Notes: a model not told the origin generated them from the letters alone. A stretch of 64,000 nt of DNA from Sodalis ligni (GCF_016865525.2 NZ_CP075169.1:1302337-1366336), one strand, 5' to 3'; shown: positions 45,133-53,747, numbered from the stretch's first letter. Translations and numbers: made by a program.

Positions 45133-46725
45133 TTAATCCAAAAGCGCCGCGATTTTTTTACCGTCGGGCGACCCCAATCCGGTGCAGGCGTCCCAACCGG
45201 ACGCGGCGGCGAAATCTCCGTTATTGCCCTGCGTAACGTCGCGACATGCTCCGGCCGGATAGAGCAGGGGCTGCATATAGCCCAGCGTCTTGCCGGCGGC
45301 GCCATTAACGCGGGCGATAAGTCCGGCCCACAAAGGCGCCACCGCGCTGGTGCCGCCCACCACCGTCCACTGGCCGTGTACCAGTACCTTATAGCCGGTT
45401 TCCGGATCGGCGTTACCCGCCACATCGGGCACGCCGCGATGGGCCAGAGTGGCCTGTTTACCTCCGGTGCGTACCGCCTTTAACGATTTTTGCCAGCCCG
45501 GCAGGGGAAAATGCGTGCTGATTCCGCCGCCGCCGGCTCCTCCCTGTTCGCCGTCGTTCCACACGGTTTCAGTCTTGATGGCGCCTTTACCGGCATTCAG
45601 CCGGGTGCCGCCGCAGGCCAGGGCATAAGGGCTGGAGGCAGGGAAATCCACGTGATCGGCGCCGTCATTCACGCCGTCGCTCGATCCGCTGTCGCCGGAT
45701 GCCACGCATACCGTTACGCCGAGCGCCGCCGCCGATTGCAGCACATCGTCGAAGGCGTCCAGGGATTGCGCCGTCCAGCTGGATTCCGGACCGCCCCAAC
45801 TGATGGAAATCACCGAGGGCCGATTGGCGGTATCATGAATCGCGTTATTGACCGCATTGATAAAACCCTGATCGCTGTTACCGGCAAAATACACCGCCAG
45901 TTTAGCCTGGGGCGCCAAGGCTCCCACCACTTCGATGTCCAGCATCACCTCCCCGTCCGCGCTGTCGGCGCCGCCGGACGGACTGTTCTTTCCGCCGTCC
46001 ACCGATACCGAGTTCACCGCAGGGGAGGGCAGGCCCAGTGATGAAAAATAGTTCTGCAAATCGGTTTCATCGTAACCCCCGCCGAGTTCAATGATGCCCA
46101 CGCACTGCTTCGCGCCGTCTCCGGGGGCGAAATCGTAAAGGGCCGCCAGTTCCAACGGCGTATAGGAGCCTGAGGTGGGATCCTTCGCCGCCGGCCGGAT
46201 GGGCGGCCGGAAGCGGAAATGGGCGCGGGCCTGTGGCCGGTTGTCCAGACCCAGCACCGCGGTAACGATACCCGCCAGGTCCGCCGGCAAATGAATCGCC
46301 CCGGTACGGCCGCGAAAATTTCCGCTCGCATGTTGATAATGTTGCAGGCGGACGCCGAAAGCCTCCATGAATTGCCGCGCCGTGCCGGACAAAATCACGG
46401 TTCGGGTTACCCGGTTTTCGCTCACCACCCGCAGTTGATGCCGATGGGCAAATTCCCGTACTTTACTCACATCCTCCAAAGAGGCGCAGAAGCGCCGGGC
46501 GTATTCCTCCCGGCTCATAAGGGCGGGTGACGAAGGCGTGACTTTGGCGTCGGGATTCCGCGATTGGCATAGGCTGCTTATATGCTGCTGAAACCCGGCG
46601 GCATCAGGGCGCCGCACGATCAGGCTTACGTCGAACCGTTCATTATCTTCCAGCGGCCCGGTGCAGCTGGAGCCAGGCAGCTCTTTCCTGTCGCTGCCGG
46701 GTAAAGCGTGTTTGTTATCCGTCAT
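45133..46725 (-). CDS. Sedolisin-type serine-carboxyl peptidase (family S53)
   Basis: A 530-residue pro-peptidase of the kumamolisin/pseudomonalisin group. An activation pro-domain covers the first ~185 residues (SREEYARRF and the FGVRLQHY segment), then the catalytic domain. The Glu/Asp pair is in DGEVMLDIEVV, the oxyanion Asp in VASGDSGSSDG, and the catalytic Ser460 in VGGTSAVAPLW. The C-terminal calcium site resembles DACTGLGSPDG. The start at 46725 has GGAG seven bases upstream. No signal peptide is present. These enzymes work at acid pH, matching the S10 partner. Confidence 0.93.
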   Translation of the reverse strand: MTDNKHALPGSDRKELPGSSCTGPLEDNERFDVSLIVRRPDAAGFQQHISSLCQSRNPDAKVTPSSPALMSREEYARRFCASLEDVSKVREFAHRHQLRVVSENRVTRTVILSGTARQFMEAFGVRLQHYQHASGNFRGRTGAIHLPADLAGIVTAVLGLDNRPQARAHFRFRPPIRPAAKDPTSGSYTPLELAALYDFAPGDGAKQCVGIIELGGGYDETDLQNYFSSLGLPSPAVNSVSVDGGKNSPSGGADSADGEVMLDIEVVGALAPQAKLAVYFAGNSDQGFINAVNNAIHDTANRPSVISISWGGPESSWTAQSLDAFDDVLQSAAALGVTVCVASGDSGSSDGVNDGADHVDFPASSPYALACGGTRLNAGKGAIKTETVWNDGEQGGAGGGGISTHFPLPGWQKSLKAVRTGGKQATLAHRGVPDVAGNADPETGYKVLVHGQWTVVGGTSAVAPLWAGLIARVNGAAGKTLGYMQPLLYPAGACRDVTQGNNGDFAAASGWDACTGLGSPDGKKIAALLD

Positions 46726-47586
46726 AGAATACTCCGCAAGCACGGTCTAAAACGCCGTGCAGATCAGGTGTCTTGATCCTCACGTTAGAACCGTCGTTGC
46801 CTGAACGCCAGGACGATTAATCTTAAATTGCGACCCGTTTTCGGTGGCGGCCGGCTCCTCATCGCGCCGCCAGACCCGACAGAATGGTTTTTCTTTGATT
46901 TAAAGCTGTCCGGGTCGTGAAAAAGCGGATGAAAACCCTTCAGTTTTTGATGGAAAAGACCCGCCATTAATATAACTGGCGGGCAAACATTACCAGGAAC
47001 GGTCAGAAAGTGAGACTGACCATTCTCACATTATAAATTTGATCAAAATTAAACAGGATGCTGGATCACAAAAAGCCCGCACGATGGCGGGTAATCAGGT
47101 AGTGTACCGGCGGATTTATATCTGCCTGCCTCGCATAATAGTTACCTCATAAAAAATGCAGGGTAAATATCACGAATGTCAATTTAAGCAATTCAGGTGT
47201 GTCAATTTATAGCATTGGGTTTTGATGGTTTTTAATAAGACTTTTAAGGGGAAATATAAAACGCTCTGAATATTCAGGGCGTCTTATAGACAATTATATC
47301 GTCAATTGTCGTAATGTATAGGTAGTAAGACAATCGACACTATTTATGAATGCCTATCGGCCGTTATAGCATTGTTAAACTTCATGGGCCACCTGCATAA
47401 TTTATTACATGACCACTAATAACGTTCAATTAGTTTCAGTATTGTCGACATTTTTCATGGGTAATGAAAGCTAATTATACTTGGTTATCATGATGATTTT
47501 TAATGGTATTTTTATATAAGTTCACCGTTTTTAATAATTCCTTTCGTGAGCATGGCATGCTTGGTATAAGAAAGTTTGGCATAACT
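46726..47586. other. Long AT-rich intergenic region, ~860 bases
   Basis: No convincing protein gene. It holds the promoter side of the S53-S10 operon, a GGTCAG/CTGACC dyad at about 47001-47024, a minus-strand intrinsic terminator at 47069-47091, and a tiny ORF (MRGRQI, minus) preceded by GAGGT about 35 bases before that terminator. The remainder (47200-47580) is AT-rich with scattered TTGAC/TATAAT-like tracts. Confidence 0.45.
47069..47091 (-). terminator. Intrinsic terminator, minus strand
   Basis: On the minus strand: CCCGC-CATCGT-GCGGG followed by CTTTTT. It ends a short transcript that would begin within the upstream 100-150 bases and contains no gene larger than a six-codon ORF. Confidence 0.6.
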
Positions 47587-47832
47587 TTACCACATGTCTT
47601 CTCCTGCTTTCGTGCCGGCATCATCTTCTATTATTATCTTTAATCCCAGCATGGCGCATATTGAAATCATCCGGGATAGCTTAATATTCCCGGCGTTATT
47701 TTCGAAAATAGATATGTCTTTCTGATGCATTTGTACCTTAAGGCCAAGTTCGGCTTGTGTCAATCCTTTCTGAATTCTAACATCCCTGATAGTGCTGCCG
47801 AGACTTTGAGCGTTAATAATTAAAAGTTTCAC
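47587..47832 (-). CDS. HipB-like XRE-family regulator, no toxin partner
   Basis: An 81-residue helix-turn-helix protein. The HTH is STIRDVRIQKGLTQAELGLK followed by a recognition helix with KDISIFENN; the end (MLGLKIIIEDD) resembles HipB antitoxins. GTG start at 47832 with AGGAG nine bases upstream. HipA should follow downstream in the same direction, but the next ~800 bases hold no such gene. Four similar inverted repeats in its upstream region suggest strong autoregulation. Confidence 0.82.
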   Translation of the reverse strand: MKLLIINAQSLGSTIRDVRIQKGLTQAELGLKVQMHQKDISIFENNAGNIKLSRMISICAMLGLKIIIEDDAGTKAGEDMW

Positions 47833-47858
47833 GTGGTTGTTCTCCTACATGGCTTGAT

Positions 47859-47997
47859 TATACATATAGAGTATATTTAGAATAAGAAAAGTCGGAATTA
47901 AGTTAATATATACAAATGGTGTATAATTTTCGGTTTATAGCTCGTATATAATTTACACTATTTTAGTGTATTAAGAATAATATACATACTCGGTATA
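47859..47997. promoter_or_regulatory. Four TATAC-N7-GTATA operators upstream of the HipB-like gene
   Basis: Sites: 47859-47875 (TATAC-N7-GTATA), 47909-47925 (TATAC-N7-GTATA), 47954-47970 (TACAC-N7-GTGTA) and 47981-47997 (TATAC-N7-GTATA). The 17-bp dyads resemble in form the known HipB operators (TATCC-N8-GGATA). The first site lies 27 bases upstream of the GTG start and would overlap the promoter. Confidence 0.75.
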
Positions 47998-48170
47998 AAT
48001 CCTAACCCTTGGAATGTAGGGGAGAAGATGGGATGGCAATATGAAAAAGGGTTGCAAAAAAAATGGATGTAGGCGTGTTTATGCCGTCGGCGTCAGGAGC
48101 GCTTGGTGGCGAGTACCAGCAATGCATCGCCGGCGGCGGAAGGGCCGCATCGCGTGAGCAAGGACTGCAC

Positions 48171-48203
48171 GGCCGGCGGCGGGAGAAAATGCCGCCGCCG
48201 GCC
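48171..48203 (-). terminator. 12-bp perfect GC hairpin downstream of the SerC-like gene
   Basis: Arms GGCCGGCGGCGG (48171-48182) and CCGCCGCCGGCC (48192-48203) around a 9-base loop, 38 bases after the stop of the leftward SerC-like gene. No U-run follows, so termination strength is uncertain. Confidence 0.5.
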
Positions 48204-48241
48204 TGTTCAGGAAGAAAGGGGAAATAACGCCGTGGCAGGGT

Positions 48242-49348
48242 TTAACGCCCGCTGCGATGCCGGAAGTCCTGCATAAAATCCGCCAATGCTTCCACCGCGC
48301 CTAGGGACAGCGCATTGTAAATCGATGCTCGTACCCCGCCAATGGCCCGATGTCCCTCCAGCCCGGAAAATCCTGCGGCTTTGGCTTCGGTTAAAAATGC
48401 CCTTTCAAGGTCCGCGTTCGGCAGGTTGAAGGAGACATTCATGGCCGAGCGGTCCCGTGCTTCACCCCAGCCACGATAGAAGTCATCGCTGCCGTCAAGG
48501 ATGCTATAGAGCAGATCTGCCTTGCCGCGGTTTATGCGCGCCATATTCTCCACGCCGCCGATGTCATTGAGCAACCAACGCGTTACCAGCAGTACCACAT
48601 AAATGGCAAAGACCGGCGGGGTGTTGAAGTTGGAGTGGGCGTCGACGTGGCGGCGATAATCCAGGAACGCCGGCAGATTTTGCCCAGCGGATTGCACGAC
48701 GCTGTCCCGCACCAACACGATGGTGACGCCCGCCGGGCCGATGTTTTTCTGGGCATGGGCATAAATCAGGGAAAATTTATCCGCCTCGCAGGGTTTGGAT
48801 AAAAAGTCCGAAGACATATCGCAGACCCGGGGAACATCGTCCCGGCCCAGAATACGATGAAACTGTAAACCTTCCACCGTTTCATTGGATACATAATGGA
48901 TGTAGGGCGCATCGGCTGAAAAGGAGAGTTCGTCTTCTCTCGGGAGATGGCGATACCCGCAGTTTTCGCCGCTCCAGACCACACGGACCGGGCCTTCACG
49001 CATGGCCTCGGTGATGACTTTGCGGCTCCAATAACCGGTGTCAAGATACTCCGCCGCGTGGCGCTTACCGCGGAGCATGTTCATGGGCACCATTGAGAAC
49101 TGCTGCGTCGCGCCGCCCTGCAGGAAGAGGATATGGTAGTTTTCCGGCAGGCCCAGCAGGGTCCGGATATTGTTTTCCGTTTCCCGGACGATGGATTCGA
49201 ACCAGGCGGAGCGATGGCTGATGCCCAGTATGGATAGGCCCGTTTCCGGTACTTCAATAATAGACGCTTGAACCTGGGCCAGGACGCTTTCCGGCAGCGC
49301 CCCGGGCCCGCCTGAAAAGTTCAGGGCATTATGCGAATTTGTCGGCAT
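48242..49348 (-). CDS. SerC-like phosphoserine/class V aminotransferase
   Basis: A 368-residue PLP enzyme of the SerC group: LNFSGGPGALPESVLAQVQ at the start, LFLQGGATQQFSMVPMNML, then YAHAQKNIGPAG with the PLP-binding Lys, and GHRAIGGVRASIYNALSL at the end. SerC interconverts 3-phosphohydroxypyruvate and phosphoserine using glutamate. The sequence is clearly diverged from E. coli SerC (GISHR for EVSHR, altered phosphate-loop residues), and it is paired with an ATP-grasp ligase 19 bases upstream rather than with aroA, so it is probably a paralogue for a special pathway. ATG at 49348 chosen as the natural family start. Confidence 0.88.
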   Translation of the reverse strand: MPTNSHNALNFSGGPGALPESVLAQVQASIIEVPETGLSILGISHRSAWFESIVRETENNIRTLLGLPENYHILFLQGGATQQFSMVPMNMLRGKRHAAEYLDTGYWSRKVITEAMREGPVRVVWSGENCGYRHLPREDELSFSADAPYIHYVSNETVEGLQFHRILGRDDVPRVCDMSSDFLSKPCEADKFSLIYAHAQKNIGPAGVTIVLVRDSVVQSAGQNLPAFLDYRRHVDAHSNFNTPPVFAIYVVLLVTRWLLNDIGGVENMARINRGKADLLYSILDGSDDFYRGWGEARDRSAMNVSFNLPNADLERAFLTEAKAAGFSGLEGHRAIGGVRASIYNALSLGAVEALADFMQDFRHRSGR

Positions 49349-49367
49349 GATAACGTTTTTTCCCGCG

Positions 49368-50633
49368 TCAAAGTAATTTGCTGATTGGATTTTCAGCGGC
49401 CCTGATGAGAAGCAACTCACGCAATGCATCTTTAACCTTTTGCATGTGATATTGCTTGTGTGGAAAGATGTCTTCCTGATCCATGGCATGCACCACCATG
49501 GCGGGATCGATCTCAAATACCAACAGATCTCCGTCTTGGGTTTCGGCGCAGTCGATGCCGAGGTAATCCAGCCGGGTGCGCTGATAAATCGCCGCCAGGG
49601 CGCTACGGTGCCGCTGCGCGAAAGCGTCAAAGTGAGTGAAAAACGCCGCTTCTTCGGCCCGTTTTTTCTCATCCTCGTACATGCCCGCGTTCACGTAGTG
49701 GATCATCCAGTGCGACGATATCGCCATATGGCAGGCATAGGGTACGCCAGCGATAAGGACAATGCGGAATTTACGGAACAGCCCGTCCGGCCCGCTGTAG
49801 TCAACAAACCGGGAGAGAAAATAGTGCTCCGCGGGAACGTCCGCCAGATAGGCAGCGACCGCCGGTAACGAATCAATCCTGGCCAGCCCCCGTCCGCCGT
49901 GGGAACCCACAGGACGCAGGATAACGGGGAAGTGATAGCCTTCCATCGCCCCGGAAAGCGGTATCTCTTTGTCGGCGACCCGCTGCAACGTCGTACGGCC
50001 GATATGCAGCGCCGGGCATATGGCCAGCCCCGGCACGTTTTGCAGCAGCATGCTGGCCGCATACCGTTCCGAGGCGGGAATAAACTGCGGCGCGTTGATT
50101 ACCGGCTTCGGCCAGCGGGCCAATGCCTGTTCCAATTGCGCCAGCGGCTCACGGCTCTCGTCGGCGGCGCTGATGGCCACCAGGACGGCATCGTGTTCCG
50201 GCACCGGCCAGGCCAGCGGCGTATCGGGGGTAATATAGTAATAAAGCAGATCGATATCGCTGTTTTCCAACAGGCAATCCAGCGGCATATTGGCTGAAAG
50301 ATCCCCTGGTATCATCAGCATCAGCAGGCGCAGCTTCGCCGGCTGCCGGGCGGCCGGCAGCCGGAATACCCGTTGCATCGCCAACGCCTGCTCCTGGATA
50401 GCCAAACCTGCTTTTAGCTGTTTGAGGCACATCATGACGGTGGAAAGATTCATCCACAGCTCGGCGTCGTCCGGATAATATTCCGCCTTGACCAACATCT
50501 CTTCCGCCAGGGAAGTGAAATCGGTTCCGGCAATACTCATACGCAGAAAAGGTGCCAGCCCGAGAAACAAAGTTGCAGGTTGATACGCCGCATCAGGCAC
50601 AAACGGCGTATTTAATGTCGCTGGATTTTGCAA
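49368..50633 (-). CDS. ATP-grasp ligase with N-terminal helical repeat region
   Basis: A 421-residue protein. Residues ~40-90 are helical and TPR-like (EEMLVKAEYYPDDAELWMNL), followed by an ATP-grasp fold: HFPVILRPVGSHGGRGLARI (nucleotide-binding Lys replaced by Arg-rich loop), FRKFRIVLIAGVPYACHM, and LDYLGIDCAETQDGDLLVFE then IDP at the metal site. ATP-grasp ligases join a carboxylate and an amine via an acyl phosphate. It precedes the SerC-like gene by 19 bases, so together they may build an amino-acid-derived amide or peptide. The start is TTG 50633 with AAGGGA upstream; an ATG slightly upstream is in another frame. Confidence 0.8.
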   Translation of the reverse strand: MQNPATLNTPFVPDAAYQPATLFLGLAPFLRMSIAGTDFTSLAEEMLVKAEYYPDDAELWMNLSTVMMCLKQLKAGLAIQEQALAMQRVFRLPAARQPAKLRLLMLMIPGDLSANMPLDCLLENSDIDLLYYYITPDTPLAWPVPEHDAVLVAISAADESREPLAQLEQALARWPKPVINAPQFIPASERYAASMLLQNVPGLAICPALHIGRTTLQRVADKEIPLSGAMEGYHFPVILRPVGSHGGRGLARIDSLPAVAAYLADVPAEHYFLSRFVDYSGPDGLFRKFRIVLIAGVPYACHMAISSHWMIHYVNAGMYEDEKKRAEEAAFFTHFDAFAQRHRSALAAIYQRTRLDYLGIDCAETQDGDLLVFEIDPAMVVHAMDQEDIFPHKQYHMQKVKDALRELLLIRAAENPISKLL

Positions 50634-50724
50634 TCGTCATATCCCTTTTGGGTGTGGGGCGCTAACGGGCATCGGGCTAAGAAAATATTCAGCCTAAAGT
50701 CGTTTTAAATTAATGGAGGCTAGT

Positions 50725-50823
50725 ATGAGTGGCGGCTTGGTCGTGGTCAAGCCGCGCGGGGCCTGGATCCAGCGCTATAGAGAGATATATTCGTCAAAAA
50801 ATATTTCATACTCAATAGCCTGA
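50725..50823 (+). other. Short ORF with a strong ribosome-binding site
   Basis: A 32-codon ORF (MSGGLVVVKPRGAWIQRYRE onward) with GGAGG at 50715-50719, five bases before the ATG. Its first third forms an 8-bp hairpin (GCGGCTTG/CAAGCCGC, 50732-50755). It is divergent from the ATP-grasp gene. It may be a leader, a remnant or chance. Confidence 0.25.
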
Positions 50824-51042
50824 GAAGCTGATATTAAGAGTATTTTTGATCTTATTTTTGGCATTAAAATCGAAGAATATCTATTTTATTACGGCTTAGA
50901 CTCGTGGCGTGGGTTATATAAGGTAAAAATTTTAATTAAGTCAAAATTTAATTCTATTATTTTCATTGCTGCTTAAGCCAAATAAAAGAACATGCCGTGA
51001 CCGGACATGTTTACCGGCGTGAGCGCCGGTAACGTGGCGCCG

Positions 51043-51254
51043 TTATCCTTTGGCCTGATCTTTTTTATCCTTGGCCGCCATATGATGGCCGACGATACAA
51101 CCCCCCACGCACCCAATACCGCATGGTTTTTGAGATGTCCGACAGCCGCGCCGACGGCGGCGCCCTTGAGACAGCCTGCGGCATAGGAGAGCGGGGCGGC
51201 GCCTGTTAACAGGATAAAAACCACGGCATAACAAAAATGTTTATTCACGATCAT
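51043..51254 (-). pseudogene. Small glycine-zipper protein, frameshifted
   Basis: The start MIVNKHFCYAVVFILLTGAA is a signal peptide (cleaved near SYAA), followed by a GAAVGAAVGHLKNHAVLGA glycine-zipper. The frame breaks at the G-run 51101-51106; one more base continues as VGGCIVGHHMAAKDKKDQAK and ends at 51043, giving a ~70-residue protein. In the frame as read, the zipper is followed by unrelated sequence to 50973. Confidence 0.65.
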
Positions 51255-51342
51255 CTCAAACAAAAGGGTAAAACAGTTCGGAAACATTGCCATTATTGCC
51301 CGGCGGCTGTCACCTTGACTTATGTAACAAAGGTTGACGGGG

Positions 51343-52542
51343 TCAGGCCTCTTTTACATGGCCCAATGTTTTGACGGCGGCAAACGAAACCAGCGCCAAT
51401 ACGGAAACAACACAGCCGGCGGCGGCCACCCCGGGCCAGTCCTCGCGGGAAAACAGCGCCCCCGCCAGCAGCGCGCCGCCGGAGCCGCACAAAAACACGC
51501 TGGTCATAAACAGGCCGTTCAGCCTCCCGCGGGCTTCCGCCGGCAGGGTATAAATCGCCCGCAGGCTCAGTACCTGGTGGGTCTGCACGCCGGCATCCAG
51601 CACGATGGCCGCCACGACGAAAAGAGTGATGCTGTGCAGCGACCAGGCGGCGAACGTGGAAGCAAACGCCAGCGCCACCATAAGCATTGCCACTCCCGTC
51701 GTAGGTTGCGACAATCCTTTATCCGCCAGCCGGCCGGCTATAGGGGCGGCCAGCGCACCGGCGGCGCCGGCCAATAAAAACAGCGCGATGCCGTGCGGCG
51801 AAAGATTAAAACGCGGGCCGCTGAGCACCATGGGCGTCGCCGTCCAGAACATGTTGAAGGCGGCAAACAGCAACCCCTGCCACAGGGCGCGGCGGCGTAA
51901 TAGCGGCGTGGAACGAAACAGGTGCCACAACGAACCTAGAATGGCCAGGTAGTGGCTGTCATGGCGCGGCTGGCGGGTCGGTAGCTGAAAGCGCAGCATC
52001 AGGGCCAGTGCGGCCATCAGCAGGGCGGACAGCCAGAAGACCGCCTGCCAGCCGAACCAGCCGGCAAGCAGGCTGGACAACGGACGCGACAGCATGATGC
52101 CCAGCAGCAGCCCCCCCATGACATTACCCACCACCCTGCCGCGCCGCGCTTCCGGCACCATGTGCGCCGCGAAGGGCACCAGGACCTGAGCCGACGCGGA
52201 GAAAAAGCCGACGGCAAAAACGGCCAGGAAAAACAGCGAGACAGCCGGTGCAAACGCCATGGCCACCAGCGCCAGCGCATCCCCCAGCAGGGCGGCGATA
52301 ACCAGCCGGCGGTTTTCCATCAGGTCTGCCAGCGAAACCAGCAGAATCAACCCGGCGGCATAGCCTATTTGGGTCACGGTGACCACCAGACCCGACAGGG
52401 TGCCCGGCATCGCCAGCGCACGCCCGATGGTTTGCGCCAGCGGCTGCGCATAATAGATATTGGCGACGGTAATGCCGCATGCGATGGCGAAAACAGTGAC
52501 GTGAGTCCGGGAAAGCGACCCGCGATCAGCCTCTTGATTCAT
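51343..52542 (-). CDS. MFS efflux transporter (YnfM/YgaY-like)
   Basis: A 399-residue inner-membrane protein with ~12 helices. It has an ANIYYAQPLA start and VSLADLMENRRLVI after helix 2, in the MFS_1 arabinose-efflux-like group. PEARRGRVVGNVMGGLLLGI is the typical loop 4-5 region. Likely a drug or metabolite exporter. A ~350-base spacer with a dispersed repeat separates it from the rightward hydrolase gene. Confidence 0.88.
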   Translation of the reverse strand: MNQEADRGSLSRTHVTVFAIACGITVANIYYAQPLAQTIGRALAMPGTLSGLVVTVTQIGYAAGLILLVSLADLMENRRLVIAALLGDALALVAMAFAPAVSLFFLAVFAVGFFSASAQVLVPFAAHMVPEARRGRVVGNVMGGLLLGIMLSRPLSSLLAGWFGWQAVFWLSALLMAALALMLRFQLPTRQPRHDSHYLAILGSLWHLFRSTPLLRRRALWQGLLFAAFNMFWTATPMVLSGPRFNLSPHGIALFLLAGAAGALAAPIAGRLADKGLSQPTTGVAMLMVALAFASTFAAWSLHSITLFVVAAIVLDAGVQTHQVLSLRAIYTLPAEARGRLNGLFMTSVFLCGSGGALLAGALFSREDWPGVAAAGCVVSVLALVSFAAVKTLGHVKEA

Positions 52543-52759
52543 GATGTACCTCGATTCACGCCGGTGGGGCGACAGCAGGCCCGGCTCGCGGGAAACCTTT
52601 TCCGGCCGCTATACTAGGGGGATTTGTCATACCATAACGGCTTAACCTAAGGAGCTAACGACAGGATGTCAAGCCGTGGCAAGCAAGTCGGGCAATGTTA
52701 ATCTGGTTGAAATATATCCGCCCTATCCTGAAGGCCAGTTCATGCAGTTAATGGAAGCT

Positions 52760-52883
52760 TACCCTAAATAATCAAAGTTGCAGGAAGGCGGCAACGTAGC
52801 GAATCCCCGGGAGCTTACTCAGGTAAGTGACTGGGGTGAGTGAGGAAAGCCAACGCATCTGCAACTTGGAGTATGACGGGTAT
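52760..52883. repeat. Dispersed palindromic repeat, copy 2
   Basis: A ~124-bp element from TACCCTAAATAATCAAAGTT to CTTGGAGTATGACGGGTATA. Its ends form CAAAGTTGCAGG/CTGCAACTTGG, so it folds as a long hairpin. The reverse complement matches 26157-26248 at both ends. It lies directly upstream of the hydrolase gene at 52895. Confidence 0.7.
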
Positions 52884-52894
52884 AGGGGAAGTAA

Positions 52895-53470
52895 ATGAAT
52901 ATGCCTGACAAGATAGTGATCATCCATGGATTTCTGTCCACGCCGCGCTATCACTGGTTCCGCTGGCTAAAAGAGCAGCTGGAAAAACAGGGAACCCAGG
53001 TCATTCTGCCCAGCATGCCCTCGCCTCGGGCTCCCTGTCCGGATCGCTGGCTGTCGCATCTGAAAGCCTGTGTACCCGCACCCTCCCGCCGCACCTGGTT
53101 TATTGCCCATAGTCTGGGGTGCATTACCCTGATGCGGTATCTCGCCTCGCTGGGGGAGGGGGTTTCCGTCGGCGGCGCCATGCTGGTGGCGGGATTTGCC
53201 GAACCGGTAGCGGGATTTCCCGAACTGGATCGCTTTACCCTGGAGCAAATCGATTATGGCCGGCTGAAGAAAAGCGTCGGACGGTTGGTTGCCTTGCGGT
53301 CGCTGAATGATGAGGTTGTCCCGCCGGATCTCACTCAAACCCTGAGCCGATCGCTTAGCGCCGAACTCTACAGCTTTCCCGCCGCGGGACATTTCAGGGA
53401 ACAGGATGGCTTTATCCAGTTCCCGGCGTTGTTGGACATGCTTAACGATTACAGGTATGTGACGGAATAA
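52895..53470 (+). CDS. RBBP9/YdeN-family alpha/beta hydrolase
   Basis: A 191-residue serine hydrolase. The oxyanion segment IIHGFLSTPRYHWFRWL is near residue 8, the nucleophile elbow WFIAHSLGCITLM (Ser in HSLG) near residue 70, Asp in LNDEVVPPD, and the catalytic His in AAGHFRE near residue 168. Family members have weak esterase activity; the physiological role is unclear. Start could be either of two close ATGs (52895 or 52901). Its end overlaps the convergent ANR-type gene by 22 bases. Confidence 0.87.
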   Translation: MNMPDKIVIIHGFLSTPRYHWFRWLKEQLEKQGTQVILPSMPSPRAPCPDRWLSHLKACVPAPSRRTWFIAHSLGCITLMRYLASLGEGVSVGGAMLVAGFAEPVAGFPELDRFTLEQIDYGRLKKSVGRLVALRSLNDEVVPPDLTQTLSRSLSAELYSFPAAGHFREQDGFIQFPALLDMLNDYRYVTE

Positions 53471-53703
53471 ACAGTGGCGTTTTTAACGCTTTGTTCGCTC
53501 CTTTTGAGCCTTTCGCGCTCGATTTGCATCACACAAAAATCCGCGCGATGTTCGCTCCAGGTTTGATTGAGCGGATTGCGCGAATACCGTGCGGCTTTGC
53601 TCCAGGTCTGCGCCGCATGCCGATAATCCCCTGTACGCTCTATCCGCGCTGCGGCGATGGCCGCCCGAAAGTAGAGCGGGCTGTCGAGGTTTTTAAATGC
53701 CAT
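53449..53703 (-). CDS. ANR-family transcriptional regulator
   Basis: An 84-residue protein. The core ARIERTGDYRHAAQTWSKAA followed by RYSRNPLNQTWSEHRADFC matches the ANR (AggR-activated regulator/PerC-like) pattern of an AAxxW and N..W.E.R..FC. Such small regulators are common in enterobacterial phages and virulence regions. ATG 53703 (MAFKNLD) has AAGGGA upstream and is preferred to TTG 53721. It flanks the phage-tail locus. Confidence 0.72.
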   Translation of the reverse strand: MAFKNLDSPLYFRAAIAAARIERTGDYRHAAQTWSKAARYSRNPLNQTWSEHRADFCVMQIERERLKRSEQSVKNATVYSVTYL

Positions 53704-53747
53704 ATCTTTAGATCCCTTCAAAATGAAAAGTAGTAAGCGGAAATAAA

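Noticed and set aside
46785..46967. 60-codon ORF upstream of the S53 gene
   Set aside because: No ribosome-binding site, no recognisable features, likely chance.
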